Source: Nematopogon swammerdamellus (taxonomy: Eukaryota > Arthropoda > Insecta > Lepidoptera > Adelidae). Taken from it: 64,000 nt of DNA. The stretch is from the NCBI GenBank assembly GCA_946902875.1, contig OX336354.1, positions 8,591,247 to 8,655,246 of the forward strand. The letters are read 5' to 3'. The notes under the pieces are model-generated. The model did no database searches. It had not been told where the DNA came from and saw only the letters and a program-made list of their open reading frames with translations. Below are positions 1-10,916 of this stretch, piece by piece (the stretch's first letter is position 1; every line of letters starts with the position of its first letter). Both the position numbers and the translations under genes were made by a program.

Positions 1-588
1 GACGCGACGTCTCGCCTCGGGCGTAGACAGTAGGGCAAAAAGAGCCCAGACATTCCTGCAGAAAGAAACAATAGCATGTAAAATAGCGGGCGTGGCGGCA
101 TGCGAGCGAGCTCCGTTCCGATGATGCCTGCGCTGCGATACGAGATACAAAGGCATCGACAAGAACGTACAAATGCGTGTTTTTTTTTATTCAAAGCTTA
201 TTTAGGACTATTGTGTGCCTTGCATGCATGTATACGGATCCACATTTTATTGACAAAACAATCGCCATTTCAAATTTAGTCTCAGACGCAAGTGAGCGTC
301 GACCGATCGCAGCTTGATTCTTTCCTGATTGGCCGAGGTGTAGAGCTGGCGACTGGCGTAGTGCAGTGAGCCGTAGTAGGTCCGCGGCGCTCACGTGGAG
401 TGGACGTGTCGGATTGGAGCCGCAGTTTAATCCACAGGGTAGATTAATCAGAGCGAGTGCTCCTGAGGGGCCCGCTGAGCGGTGCCGGGGCATGCAGCGG
501 AGTGCAGGATTGACCTTGAGTCGGCCACTCGAAGAAAATACTATAGTATCTACGTACCTAGAGTAATTCCTTGTTTATATACCATTTT
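1..588. other. Unique sequence, no gene recognised
   Basis: No open frame here has a recognisable domain, and no repeat end or RNA gene was seen. The short frames overlap on both strands and look like chance. Confidence 0.5.
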
Positions 589-639
589 CAGCTTACCCCG
601 ATTGTCGGGATTCAGCGTGTGTGATATGTATGTATGTAA
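589..639 (+). repeat. Retroelement 3' tail fragment with (TATG)n end
   Basis: About 50 bases match the 3' tail of the short retroelement at 58667-59000. They share the CTTACCCCGATTGTCGGGAT core, then a GTGTGTGATATG stretch and a (TATG)n tract. Reverse-oriented relatives lie at 6297-6374, 8708-8790 and 16202-16283. It is a 5'-truncated copy; the body is missing. Confidence 0.7.
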
Positions 640-2082
640 CCTACAGGTCATATTCCGTGACCATTGCAGTGTTGGCGATTCAACTGATTGTACGAAGAAC
701 AATACGAATGTAGATAGATAGATATAGTTATACAGATGTAGACAAGCCGTCCTAACTTGCTGTAAAAGTTAGAATAATAAACACGTAAATCACTATAGTA
801 GAAGCATTAGAAAGTTGCACACTATTACATTTGAAGAAGTCGGAAAGACCTGGAATAGGGAAAGTATAGTAGGTAATGAACTTAAACTTGCAGCACCTCC
901 CAGCCAGGAGCTCTCCCACAACGGTGTAAGACCGAAGACACCAGGAGGTGTGTTTATTTTTCAGGATTTTAGGAAGACAGGCTCGAGGATGGGTGAGGAA
1001 GTGAAATAATCGACCGGCTTATGTTTCAGCCTGAAGCCAATATGGGAGTATGTGGAAAGACGGGATATTGGGATTTGGTGGAATGAGCGTTGCTGCGTTG
1101 GAGACAAATGAATATTAAAGAGTAAAATCATTTGCATTATCTATCAAGGTTATTACGTAAATTTAAAAAAGAGTTGGCACGTCGGCGTTGGTCGAAAGCC
1201 TCATCCAGAGCACCCGCGGATAAGCCGGACAGAAGCGAGCCGAGCCTAACGAAGCCCGGAGCGATCTTCATCAAGGCTCGCACGGAGCAGTGCAGGCAAC
1301 GATGGCAAAATTAATTTCACTCTTGTGTGTTTATTTTACGATTATAACGTTTACCTTCGCGTCTGTTAGCGCTGCCGGGCTGGAGGGTTTTCGTCTGATT
1401 TTTATAGAAAATTACATTTAAGTTAAAGTCAGAGGCGATGAAAATGTCGCTCTTTTTTGCCCTCATAATGCGCCCAGAGACAAACCTCCCGAATGATATT
1501 TCACGGTTTTTACCCGTCCGAAGTACTCCTCTACCTATCCACGAACGACACAGTTGTTTCACTCTGGCATCATGCGCTGAAATATTGCGGACTTCTACAT
1601 ATTTTATCAGCTCCTGTCATACAGCTGGACATGTGTTGGTTTATCCACTGCAATCTACCATTAAGGGCCGTCTATTGGCGATGACGTGCTCGCTATTACC
1701 ATCTGCCTTTTCCCACGCACCGTTTTCCTGTTCAAGACGTCACTGCTTGCTACCGGCGCGGTGGATGCGAGTGAAATGACATTTCATTAGGACCAGAAGC
1801 TCGCGCAGTAAAAACTGTCCTTTTGCTACATTTTGAAAAGCATTTCCAGTGTTCCAAATTCAAACTTATTTTCCGATTTCACGTTGCAAAGATTACGTGG
1901 GTATACGAACAAAATGCTCACAAATAAGTGCGCCGCAACAACTCTTATGAAATCTTTCAATTGATTTGCCCTATCTTTGTATGTAACTGACCCCCACTTT
2001 TCGGAGAGAATCGATGCTGAAATATGAGACTTTAGTCGGTTTTTACGCTTGAAATAATTTTCAAACTCATACTTTTACTATT
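640..2082. other. Unique sequence, no gene recognised
   Basis: The region holds short overlapping frames on both strands, the longest near 1438-1779. None has a recognisable motif. No inverted repeat or RNA gene was seen. Confidence 0.45.
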
Positions 2083-2397
2083 AGACTGGCGGAAAATTTG
2101 GACAGGAGCATTTCTAGCGGCATCTCGTGAAACTTTTTGGCACCGGGTTTTTTTAGACTAATTAGGCCCCGCTGAATCCGATTCTGCCCGGTGCCAACCC
2201 CTCCCCCCCTTCCTTCCCCGCCTCCGCCCTAAAATGTGTCCCTATCAGCGGTTTTTTATTTTATACAAAAACTGAATAAAATAAAAAAACCGGGGGGGGG
2301 TTGGCACCGGGCAGAATCGGATTCAGCGGGGCCTAATTAGTCTAAAAAAACCCGGTGCCAAAAAGTTTCACGAGATGCCGCTATTTTCCGCCAGTCT
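2083..2397. mobile_element. Foldback (inverted-repeat) element
   Basis: The two ends are long near-perfect inverted repeats. The left arm starts AGACTGGCGGAAAA and the right arm ends TTTTCCGCCAGTCT. Each then runs through a tract with CACCGGG, TAGACTAATTAGGCC and CAGAATCGG before a C-rich (left) or G-rich (right) run. The left arm has about 16 extra bases after the first 14. The centre is short and A/T-rich. No coding capacity and no clear target duplication are visible. This is a nonautonomous DNA element of unassigned family. Confidence 0.8.
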
Positions 2398-4004
2398 ATG
2401 TTCCGATTTCCAAACTTCTTCTGCGGGAACCAGGCTTAAGGGTCTGACTGCTTGCATCGGGCAGTCCACAGTCCACACCAGACGGCCGGCTGAGAATTTA
2501 ACCAATATAATTTTTTTTAATGTGGGTCCGAAGTCCGCAACACATGCAGAGTATGTGAGCTTGTGCTTGCACCCACATGGATTGGTTTATTCTTGCCCGG
2601 TCGTCAGGGTACTCTGATTATGTAGTCACTAACAAGCTCCTAGCTAGCCCACCTGCCAGCTCCTAGTGCGACGCAACATGTCACATTCGGGTAGACACGC
2701 CGCACGCCGCCGCGCCGGAAGCGATCGCTTGTGAGTTGTCCCTTTCGTGCGGTATGCCAGAAGGGGCTGTCTGGTAATGTGGTTTTACTTAATTGAATTT
2801 GTTAGTTTTGATGAGTACATGAATCTCTTAGGTTATTTTAATTAAGTTAATTATTTGGTTGCTGTTTTATTAAAATTTACACGCACGTTTGTCTTATTTT
2901 CATTATTGTTGCATGCGTACGTTGCGTAAACTCTATCACATGAGCGTGAATTTCCTTTTATGTTTAGGTATATCAGGTATTTTCCACAAAAAGTAATTTT
3001 GCTAAAGTCGTTGAAAAGCTGGCAAAATCTAGCGATTAGGTAAATGAAATAGGATAATCAAGAACGTTATTTAAGCTAATAAATTGCTATGCATAGGCTA
3101 TAGTAATTCTATTAAACCTTAAATATCTGCACCTAGGCGACACTCTGCAGGCAGCGCGACCGGACGCGCGGGTGCGAATGGCGGTTCCTATGCTAATGTT
3201 ATTGCAGAAAACCCGACATTGCGGAAATAATTACCTACCTATATTAATGCAAACATTTTAGGGTGAAGTCTAAAGTTCGTCGCGGTTAGCTGCCGCGGGG
3301 CGCGGCGCTTGCCGAATTTTCACGCGATACCAGCCAGACACAATCGGCCTAGCTCTGTGGCAGGAATGCGTATGTATAACATTGCTTCATTTCCAACTCT
3401 TAGTGTACTGGCATCGCTGAGGTGCTAGGCTTATTTCAACTAGAGTTACCATACCGAACATTCCTGGCCCGTTTGTTTGTTTCCGGGAACTTTGCGCGTT
3501 GTTCTATAAATATCCGGGATAGGCCAGGCCCGTTTTCGTCAATGTCTCGGATTTTAAGTGATATTGCAATACATATTTCCAATATCTCAGTAAATATTTC
3601 TTCGTAATAATTATGCAGGTAATAGGTATAGCAGATAGCTTGTGAATTTTGGATGATAAGTAAGGTACATCTGACAAAGTCGTGCGTTTAAAACAACTCA
3701 ATCTTGTCTTAAATATTTGCGCCTTGAAATCCAGATCCCACAGTTCGCAAAGTAGCTGCGATTGTTCTGTCTGGTCCACTGGTCGGCTTAAATCGAAACC
3801 TTTGTTCCCTTGTTGCAGGTAATGTCCTCTTTGACATCGCTTCGGCGCCGCTCCAACACAGGCTCACCTTGTCTCACACCTTCACTGTCCTCACAACCCT
3901 TACCACCTCACCACCCTTTACCAACCTCACCCTCTTGTCATCCCACGCCGCCGGTTAAATCAACGGCAGGAGTTCACGACCACAATGAGGAAATCAGGTA
4001 CAGG
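2398..4004. other. Unique sequence with small GC-rich patches
   Basis: No gene was recognised. CpG-rich patches lie near 2690-2730 and 3285-3315. A degenerate ACC/CTC-rich tract at about 3870-3955 opens a 68-residue low-complexity frame that I do not consider a gene. Confidence 0.45.
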
Positions 4005-4204
4005 ACCCGGCGGTAAATAATGAACATCGAGCTATAGAAATAGACAATCCGGTTGTAGAGCGTTTACTCCACAGAACACATACTTCTCTGATCTGTGGTT
4101 TACTCTGTCGCGCGAATTCGCACGTCTCTGTGCGACAAGGACGAAGCTCTACAACCGGATTTTGTCGCTTTCTAAAGTTCGACGCCCATTATTGACTGCC
4201 GGGT
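4005..4204. mobile_element. Foldback MITE, family member 1
   Basis: Inverted ends read ACCCGGCGGTAAATAATG on the left and CATTATTGACTGCCGGGT on the right. Subterminal arms then share AATCCGGTTGTAGAGC and its complement. A second member with the same ends and arms lies at 12339-12484, so this is a dispersed family. It has no coding capacity. Confidence 0.8.
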
Positions 4205-4514
4205 ACTGTAGAAAGCCTTGTGAATCACCTGCATGCTGGGTAAGTTAGCACACGGCTTCCGCAGTTGTGTGATCTCATCCATCACACACACACACCCTAG
4301 CAAAACGGCTGCGTTTAATTCAGTCACCAACACAAGGTTACGAGTGCTCTCATATGCGTCACGTACTTAATTCACCACACAAATGCACCTACACACAAAG
4401 CAGGCCATCGAAATTCCAAAAGCAGGAGGATGCGCCCATTGTCATACATACATAAGGTGTCGCTAAAATGTTACTATTTTCGTTTTCTACACGAATCCCA
4501 CAGATTTTCAATGT

Positions 4515-4710
4515 ATTATTTAACCAGAAACAGTATCAACACAAATATAGATAATAATCTTGAGGAATTCCTAAATCTGGCTGGCTGGAATAAACGGTGG
4601 CTGTGCTGTGACCAGATAGACGCCCATCGGTCGGACAATCAGACAGCCAATAACACGACACCTTATGAAATCACGCTCATTGAAGTGCAGTGCCATACCA
4701 GCGACAAAGC
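4515..4710 (-). repeat. LINE 3'-UTR fragment
   Basis: Read on the minus strand, this matches the fragments at 46270-46400 (+), 6460-6645 (+) and 10225-10350 (-). Shared landmarks are GAGCGTGRTTTCG followed by TGTTATTGGCTGTCTGAT. A 118-residue frame covers it on the plus strand (4430-4786). Because that frame runs antisense through a repeat, I do not call it a gene. Confidence 0.6.
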
Positions 4711-4922
4711 TGACGAAAAGGGTGTCGTCGATTTTATTGCCACGCCTTTTGAATACTGCTTTAGGTATGAATTAGGTATAATATAATAATAAATTATAGT
4801 AGCTAGGGAACACTCACCGGAAGACCATTTCATATTTCCTAGTTAAATTATGCGCTCCGGTTTTTCGTGTCGTCCCCAGTTGTCATTCGGATGCCTAAAC
4901 ACAAAAAACGAAAATATATGTA

Positions 4923-5162
4923 TGCTAACTTTTGCCCGCGGCTTCACCCACGTGAGTCACGTGACGTGACATTCGTATTTAAAAAGAAGAATTTCGGCTC
5001 GCGGAACAATTCGGTTTGTATGCGAGACACATCTTCGCGTAACCGGAACTGAATTTTGTTAAGCCTATCCTGTGTCACGTGTAGTTAAACATGCTTGTAC
5101 TAAGTTTCATCGAATTCGGATGATCGGTTTAAGAGTTATGGAGGAACATACATGCATACAGA
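4923..5162 (-). repeat. RTE-type retroelement 3'-end remnant
   Basis: The minus strand ends GCCGCGGGCAAAAGTTAGC, the form of the conserved 3' terminus of RTE-type elements common in Lepidoptera. Older, decayed sequence follows to about 5162. Related 3' ends lie at 9232-9488, 11793-11930 and 63000-63228. Confidence 0.5.
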
Positions 5163-6296
5163 AAAGATTTCTAAAAATCGTCAATTTAGTTTTAGTATCA
5201 TAATTCATAATTCATACATAGTCTACAAACGCAGTATCTCATAAAACAAAGTAACTTACTCCGTGACCATTCCTTACAAATTTATTATTAGTATTGATTA
5301 TGTTTAGAGCGCTTGTCCATGTCAGAAAAGAGTCGCCAATGCTTCCCTTTGCCATCCTTTTCTGTGCATAGAAATGTCGATTGACGGCGCGGTACAAAAA
5401 CGGTTCGCTCGCGTTCATTGTTTGCAATGCTTCCTCGTGTTTGCTATCTCGATGGAGCAGGCTATGTGCCGATGAGTTCACCCTCGGCCAGCCTGTAAAT
5501 AGATAAGAGAGAGTGTCCACTGGGTGCTGTGCGCTTGGTCCGTACGTCCGTCCGTCCATTCGGTCGCACGCACAGAGCGCCAAGAGTCCGCCAGACGTAC
5601 AGATAGCATCAGGTTCGATTCACTGAACATGCCGGGAGCGGGCACATCATATTCGATTAATTTATAGTCCAGACGACGACGTCATTTTAATGTATGTAGA
5701 AAATGTTTTCACAGAAAAATTTACTTCATCATTGTAGGAAACACGATCAGTTGAGCGTTAATTAAAATTATTGGATTAAACGCGATTTTTATTGGTGGCG
5801 AAAACATAGTTGCTTAGAAATTGAGGAAAGAGGAATTAGTTTCAGAAAAATATAATGATGCACATGTACAACCATTTCATCTGATGAACGATGACCGATG
5901 AACGTAATATGAAGCTATATACGTATTACTCAACTTAACAACATCGGACTGATGCTAATCTTTCTTCTGTGTCTAAGCCATGCATGAGATAACGTTAGCG
6001 ATGTTGTGTTGGTCGGTGAGTTGGTGACTGAATATAATTATGTATGATCTTTGTGATTTTATTACACGTTACGTAGAAGTGTGTACTCCACTCTATGAAA
6101 AGAGGCGCCACCTTTATGTGGTTAGTCGGCTGGCCAATGAATGAAATGAAAAGTAAATGTGGTTTGCGTGTTTTATAGACTTTGTCATTTATCAGGACGG
6201 TTCGGTTCGGACTACTTCGGACTCTTTTCAAATACCTAAACAAAGCGAACCTTTAGATAGGGAAAGGAAACCGCTTTTGATGAAAGCTAGGGAGAT
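5163..6296. other. Unique sequence, no gene recognised
   Basis: A few short frames occur on the minus strand (5239-5583, 5995-6243) without recognisable domains. No RNA gene or repeat structure was seen. Confidence 0.45.
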
Positions 6297-6374
6297 AGAG
6301 GCCACACGCTTTATCCCGACAATCGGGGTAAGGTGAGTAATCGCTGTTGTACTGCTCTGGTGAATTACAGCACA
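6297..6374 (-). repeat. Retroelement 3' tail fragment
   Basis: It carries TATCCCGACAATCGGGGTAA and then the complement of the tail that precedes (TATG)n in the element at 58667-59000, including the trailing TTACAGCAC. It abuts a LINE C-terminal remnant in the opposite orientation. Confidence 0.6.
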
Positions 6375-6375
6375 A

Positions 6376-6645
6376 GTGTTCCCTGCTACCTATGTCCTGG
6401 AGCTCTTCAAAAGGCGTGTTAATAAATTAAGACAACGACCTTTTTGTCCGCCTTATAGCTGGCACGGCGCCTCTCTGAACGTAGTTTCGCGAGGAGTGGC
6501 GTTATTTGCTGTGTCTGATCTTCTTTTGAACTTTTGGGCACAGCCAACCGTGCCGGTTGTCCATAAAAAAAACCTCAAAGACTCAATAAGCCCGAGTTAT
6601 CAGCATACAGAAAGAAGAGCAAATAATCCCCGAAATTATCTTTAA
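6376..6645 (+). pseudogene. LINE C-terminal remnant plus 3' UTR
   Basis: The first codons read FPATYVLELFKRRVNK, matching the form of the extreme C-terminus of jockey/CR1-type LINE ORF2 proteins in insects (a FP.x.YNL..FK.RV segment). The normal stop is lost and the frame runs on into the 3' UTR, which is the same sequence as the UTR copies at 46270-46400 and 4515-4710. Only the last approximately 20 residues of the protein survive, so this is a 5'-truncated dead copy. The superfamily is inferred from a short motif. Confidence 0.5.
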
Positions 6646-7799
6646 CAAAATGCCGCAGTGGAAGTTTGCTTGTTGAGCGAGATTTCATCTGTTGGATTGG
6701 GCTGAGGTCACGACTGAAAGTGGGCTGGACCGGCTGGATAATGTCGCAGCTTCCTGCCAATTGAGAATCTGGGAGCGAGCGGCAAGTTTCAACTTGTCCG
6801 ACTCTCCAGTCGCTCCGGAATGCACCCGCTGCGGTCAGTGCATCCGTGGAACGCAAATACGAGCAAGTTTGTCACACTTGATTACATCCGAGTGCTGTTT
6901 GAGTGTATTTACTATCTTCCTTATTGATTGTTCCTTCCTTAGTGTATTGTGAAGTTGTGAACGCAATGTTTTACATTGTAGTTCAGCCGGCAGTTTAGGC
7001 AGGAGTTAGGAACGTACACATAATTTCCAAAAATAATAATCCAAGTAATAAATGTTGAAAAAACTTGGAGAAATTTCTATTTCACTATCTTTGGTTTAAT
7101 GTGTCTATATACAAAATTCACGTCAATTCTCAGAAGGTAGTGCCAATTCTCAGAAGGTAGTGTCAATTCTCAACTAGTGCTCTGAAAGTGTGGAGTGAAC
7201 GAGAATTTTTGGGGGCAAAAGCGAAAGTGGTCAAACTCCGCCGGCCGGCTGTGTGCGCTCGACTCGTATCGACAACTGAATTTTCACTTTGTGTCCGCAT
7301 TTATAATCACATCCTGTTGTAGTTCCTTTTCAGTCTCAGTAAATGTCGCTACAATAATAATAAATATTCAAATTATGGTCCAGTTAAATTTACCTATCGT
7401 TATTCTAATTGGTACCTATATTATATAGGTTTGATGTATCATTTGATAGTTTCCTAAATATATCTTACTAGAAACTCATAGCGACATTATTTATGCATGT
7501 CTATAACGTGGTCATTCATCATCAAAACATTTCTTCCTTTGTTCTCTGCGACTGGTGTCGGGTCCTTTGTTCTCCCTTCGGCTTCACGGTGAGGTGAAGG
7601 TCAGGTAACAATACAAAGTTTGGTATATGGAGCAAATTGAATGCGAATAATTCTTCTTTTTCTCCGTTCTTATTCATCTGACAGTCAAGTAAATCTTCTT
7701 ATATGGATAATTGAGAGAAATAGGTAATGAAATGAAAGAGCAACAAATACGAGGTTGTGGCGTGGCGGGAAATGTTCTACGACTAGCGAATTATAAATA
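6646..7799. other. Unique sequence, no gene recognised
   Basis: No recognisable gene is present. A short tandem repeat at 7122-7174 is listed separately. Small frames on both strands near 6575-6952 lack domains. Confidence 0.45.
7122..7174. repeat. Short tandem repeat, 20-bp unit, about 2.5 copies
   Basis: GTCAATTCTCAGAAGGTAGT is followed by a copy with one change (GCCAATT...) and then a partial third copy. Confidence 0.85.
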
Positions 7800-9217
7800 T
7801 ACAGGTTGTTCGGCACATGGGCCGACAAAATTTTTTTGTAGGTAAGTGGTTTCATTTGCAACGTTTTGACCTATGGCACCTTTTGTCTGGTGTCACGTGG
7901 TATCGAGATACGATTTTTTTCTTTATTTTTGAAAATTACCAAAATCTCAGCTTTAACCCCTTGTAACTTTTTTGTTTATGATTATATCTGCACGAAATAA
8001 AATGTATTTGGTTTTACAATGTATCCTTGTTCTAGCAAAAATATCATTTGATTAAGTTAATACCATGAAAAGGACTTATGACCTCCCAAAGTCCCAAAGA
8101 CGAGTAAAAATTTATGACAGAATCTTAATTTCTTAATTCATTTAAAAAAAAAATGCACAGCAATTGAGAGCTTCATTTTCATTTAAAAAGTTCGCAAGTT
8201 TATGCCCTTTCCAACGATATACCAGATGTCATACAAATCATTCACTATGTGGCCAAAATTAGGAATAATTTGCAAGACTCTAAACATTAACAATGGAAGC
8301 AGTAGTAGTTGGAATTGGAATTGAACAGTACCCGCGCGACAGTCACATGTTCTAAACCTGAAAATGCTCCTGAAAACGCTCTCAATAAGTCGATAAGGTG
8401 GCCCTTTTACAAATTTATTGTCGTTCTGTTCTGGTCTCTGTCCCTAATTTTGGCCACATAGTGAAAGATTTGTATGGCCTGTGGTATACCGTTGGAAAGG
8501 GTGTAAACTAGCGAACTTTTTAAAGGAAAATGAAGCTTTCAATTGCTGTCAGTTTTTTTTAAAATGAATTATGAAATTAATATTCTGTCATATTTTTACT
8601 CGTCTTTGAGACTTTGGAAGGTCATAAGTCCATTTCATGGTATTAACTTCATCAAATGATATTTTTCCTAGAACAAGGATACATCGTAAAACCAAATGCA
8701 TTTTATTACATACATACATACATAACTCACGCTTTTGTATCCCGACAATCAGGGTAAGCAGAGTAATCGGTGTTGTGCTATAAGTTCATACATACATACA
8801 CATACATAACGTCACGCCTGCCTGCCTCCCAGTGGGGCAGGCAAAGACAACCTGGACCAGATCGGGCATGTGCTCGAAAAGGGTCAGGTGCGTAGTACCC
8901 GTAACCGACGAGCATGTATGAAGAACATTATGAGAGTGGAAGACGCGGCAAAAGTGTGTCAGGATCGTGGCGCGTGGGGGTTGGGTTGTTTGCGTGAGTT
9001 GGGAAGCATTTTATTTCGTGCAGATATAATCATAAACAAAAAAGTTACAAGGGGTTAAAGCTGAGATTTTGGTAATTTTCAAAAATAAAGAAAAAAAAAT
9101 CGTATCTCGATACCAACCACGTGACACCAGACAAAAGGTGTCATAGGTCAAAACCTTGCAAATGACCCCACTTACCTACAAAAAAAATTTGTCGGTCCAT
9201 GTGCCGAACAGCCTGTA
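7800..9217. mobile_element. TA-flanked inverted-repeat element (MITE-like, long arms)
   Basis: Ends are TACAGGTTGTTCGGCACATG on the left and the complement of TACAGGCTGTTCGGCACATG on the right, flanked by TA at 7798-7799 and 9218-9219. The two arms match almost to the centre (left 7800 to about 8275; right about 8443-8707 plus 9006-9217), so the element folds into one giant hairpin. The spacer is about 170 bp. A 298-bp retroelement at 8708-9005 interrupts the right arm. The TA duplication fits a Tc1/mariner-type element. It has no transposase. Confidence 0.85.
8708..9005 (-). mobile_element. Short retroelement nested in the 7800-9217 element
   Basis: The insert is flanked by a perfect 10-bp duplication, GCATTTTATT, at 8698-8707 and 9006-9015. 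The left arm of the host element supplies the uninterrupted sequence for comparison. The plus strand begins with (ACATA)n, so the retroelement's (TATG)n tail is on the minus strand. Two tail-like modules occur in series: 8708-8790, with the CCCGACAATC core, and about 8791-8850, with CACGCCTGCCTGCC. The plus strand opens a frame with RNRRACMKN, a peptide I recall from repeat-derived hypothetical proteins in Lepidoptera. It is not evidence of a gene. Confidence 0.85.
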
Positions 9218-9231
9218 TATTATAATTCCCG

Positions 9232-9488
9232 CTGCTTCGCTTCGAGTGTTTAGGGTTTTACCATTTTGCTCAAAGCTCAGGCCACCAATGACGTAGCGTT
9301 ATGTATGAGTTATGATTTATAGCCTAAAACCATCTTGAGAATGACAGAGTGTAACAATGAAAACCGTATGTAAATCAATAAAGTGGTTCTCGAGTTATAA
9401 GTAAATTCATATCATTCATATCAATATCATTGATATATCTTACCGGCCGCCGCCAGTCGTCTGCCCGTAGAAACTTCGCTTTATTACC
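9232..9488 (-). repeat. Old RTE-type 3'-end repeat, copy 1
   Basis: It aligns over most of its length with 63000-63228. Both share CTCAGGCC, TTATGATTTATAGCC, AATAAAGTGG/GATAAAGTGG, TTCTCGAGTTATAAG and CCCGTAGAAACTTCGCTTTA. Read on the minus strand it ends like an RTE-type 3' terminus. It is decayed and noncoding. Confidence 0.65.
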
Positions 9489-9833
9489 TACAGTATGTAT
9501 GGCCACCACAAAATATTGTCTTATCTATCAAACATGTCAGTTGGTTGGTATGCTGCCGGTATAATCATAATTTCTGGTCAAGATTAAAATTAACACCTTT
9601 GTTGCTGTGGGTGTTCGCGCCCGTTGTCACTGTTCGTCGCTCATACATATCATTGTATGGATATGGGCCGGTCGGTGCGCGGGCGCATAGTCGCGCGTGC
9701 GGACTCCGCCTCCACTCCGGCGCGCGCGGCGCAATGACCCCACGCGCCTGATTGATGTACGCTTATGGTAATGGATAATGCGATAAGTAGGGGGATTCAG
9801 TACGCTACGAGTGTTAGGTAGAGCGATCAGGTA
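9489..9833. other. Unique sequence with CpG-rich patch
   Basis: A strongly CpG-rich stretch at about 9675-9750 (CGCGCG-type motifs) sits in otherwise A/T-rich DNA. No gene was recognised. Confidence 0.4.
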
Positions 9834-10032
9834 TTTTTTATGGAACCTGACATGGTGGCTAGATCACCTAGTACACCCGTGATTTCAACTCATCACGCTT
9901 TGTTCCTATCGGAACTAGGTGCCATACCAGCGCTTTCCTCTGGTCTCGCCGGCTATACTGAACTGGATGGAAAACATTAACTATTTTCATAGTCGCTTCG
10001 ACCGATGTACGAGTATATTCAGTGCGGTGTCT
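9834..10032 (-). mobile_element. SINE body fragment (HaSE-like), 5'-truncated
   Basis: Read on the minus strand this is the 3' half of the SINE family seen complete at 61640-62033. Landmarks on the plus strand are TTTTTATGGAACCTGACA, GAACTAGGTGCCAT, CTATACTGAACTGGATGGAA and TTCAGTGCGGTG. The 5' head and body hairpin are missing, as expected for 5' truncation. Confidence 0.7.
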
Positions 10033-10077
10033 AACAATATTTATTTTTTATGAAAACCGATATATTATATATAATAT

Positions 10078-10170
10078 AATAGAAACTCTTTATTCCACAC
10101 AATTGAAAGAAGAACACCACACGAAAAGAAATACGAAATACAGGAATGCGCACAGGCGGACTTAATATCA
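10078..10170 (-). repeat. LINE/SINE 3'-end repeat (GGCGGACTTA family)
   Basis: It shares the CTTTATT...GGCGGACTTA architecture with 13064-13195 and with the two halves 58629-58666 and 59001-59080. It probably forms the 3' end of the LINE fragment that follows at 10225-10600. Confidence 0.5.
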
Positions 10171-10224
10171 CTGCTGGTGATGAGAATAAAATTATAGAGA
10201 AAAAAGGATAGTGCAAGTGAAAGG

Positions 10225-10600
10225 GAGGAGGAATACATATTTTATTTAACCAGCTGTTGTGCCGAGGGAACAGAGAACACGACAGCCAAATCTACCTCAC
10301 CTTACGAAACCACGCTCAGCGAGGCCATAGCAGCAAATTTGCGGACTACAGAAGCGCTGTCCAGCTTGTTAATACGACGACGTTTGATTGAACATTACCA
10401 GGTTGAAAGTATCGAGCAACACACTAACCGATTGACAATTCCACACCGTAGCTGTGCGACAGAGGAACGACTTTGAGAAACGATAGCTCCTCAAAATCCC
10501 ATTGTTAAAAGGGTGTCCAGTTTCCTTAAGAAGAGACCTAAAAGTTCTATGTGGAATCTGAACCATGCGGCAACTCGTGTTGAAGAATAAACGCACTTAT
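10225..10600 (-). pseudogene. LINE ORF2 C-terminus and 3' UTR, degenerate
   Basis: The minus-strand frame at 10369-10596 contains FSKSFLCRTATVWN followed by FNLVMFNQ. This is the layout of the C-terminal tail of jockey/CR1-type LINE proteins (F.RSF..RT..LWN...FP..YNL..FK). Below about 10350 the sequence becomes the UTR shared with 4515-4710, 6460-6645 and 46270-46400. It is truncated at the 5' side and no reverse-transcriptase core remains. The clade assignment is an inference from short motifs. Confidence 0.55.
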
Positions 10601-10721
10601 CAAATAATGCTTAAGACTACATACTTAGATAGTTGATCGATCGTCACTAGCGACAGCGATAGTCACGAATAGCATGGAGAATTTACTCTATTCTCCATGC
10701 GAGAGTGTGGTAGCGTGCTCA

Positions 10722-10916
10722 GTACCCTTATCACGAGATTTATTTTAAACTACACCGCGTACTATGCTACGCCGTGTTCCCGCATCATTTTGTATGGAGA
10801 AACGAAGTTCGCAAATCTATCACTAGAGGCGCTGCTCCGTTTCTCCATACAAAATGATGCGGAGAACACGGCGTAGCGTAGTACGCGGTGTAGGTTAAAT
10901 CTCGTGATAAGGGTAC
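10722..10916. mobile_element. Foldback element, 195 bp
   Basis: The arms begin GTACCCTTATCACGAGATTT and end with its complement. They continue nearly perfectly through ACACCGCGTACTA.GCTACGCCGTGTTC and CGCATCATTTTGTATGGAGAAACG to a loop of about 35 bp. It has no coding capacity. No clear target duplication is visible. Confidence 0.85.

Noticed and set aside
4430..4786. 118-residue frame that could be a small gene
   Set aside because: It runs antisense through a LINE 3'-UTR fragment shared with 6460-6645, 10225-10350 and 46270-46400, and has no domain.
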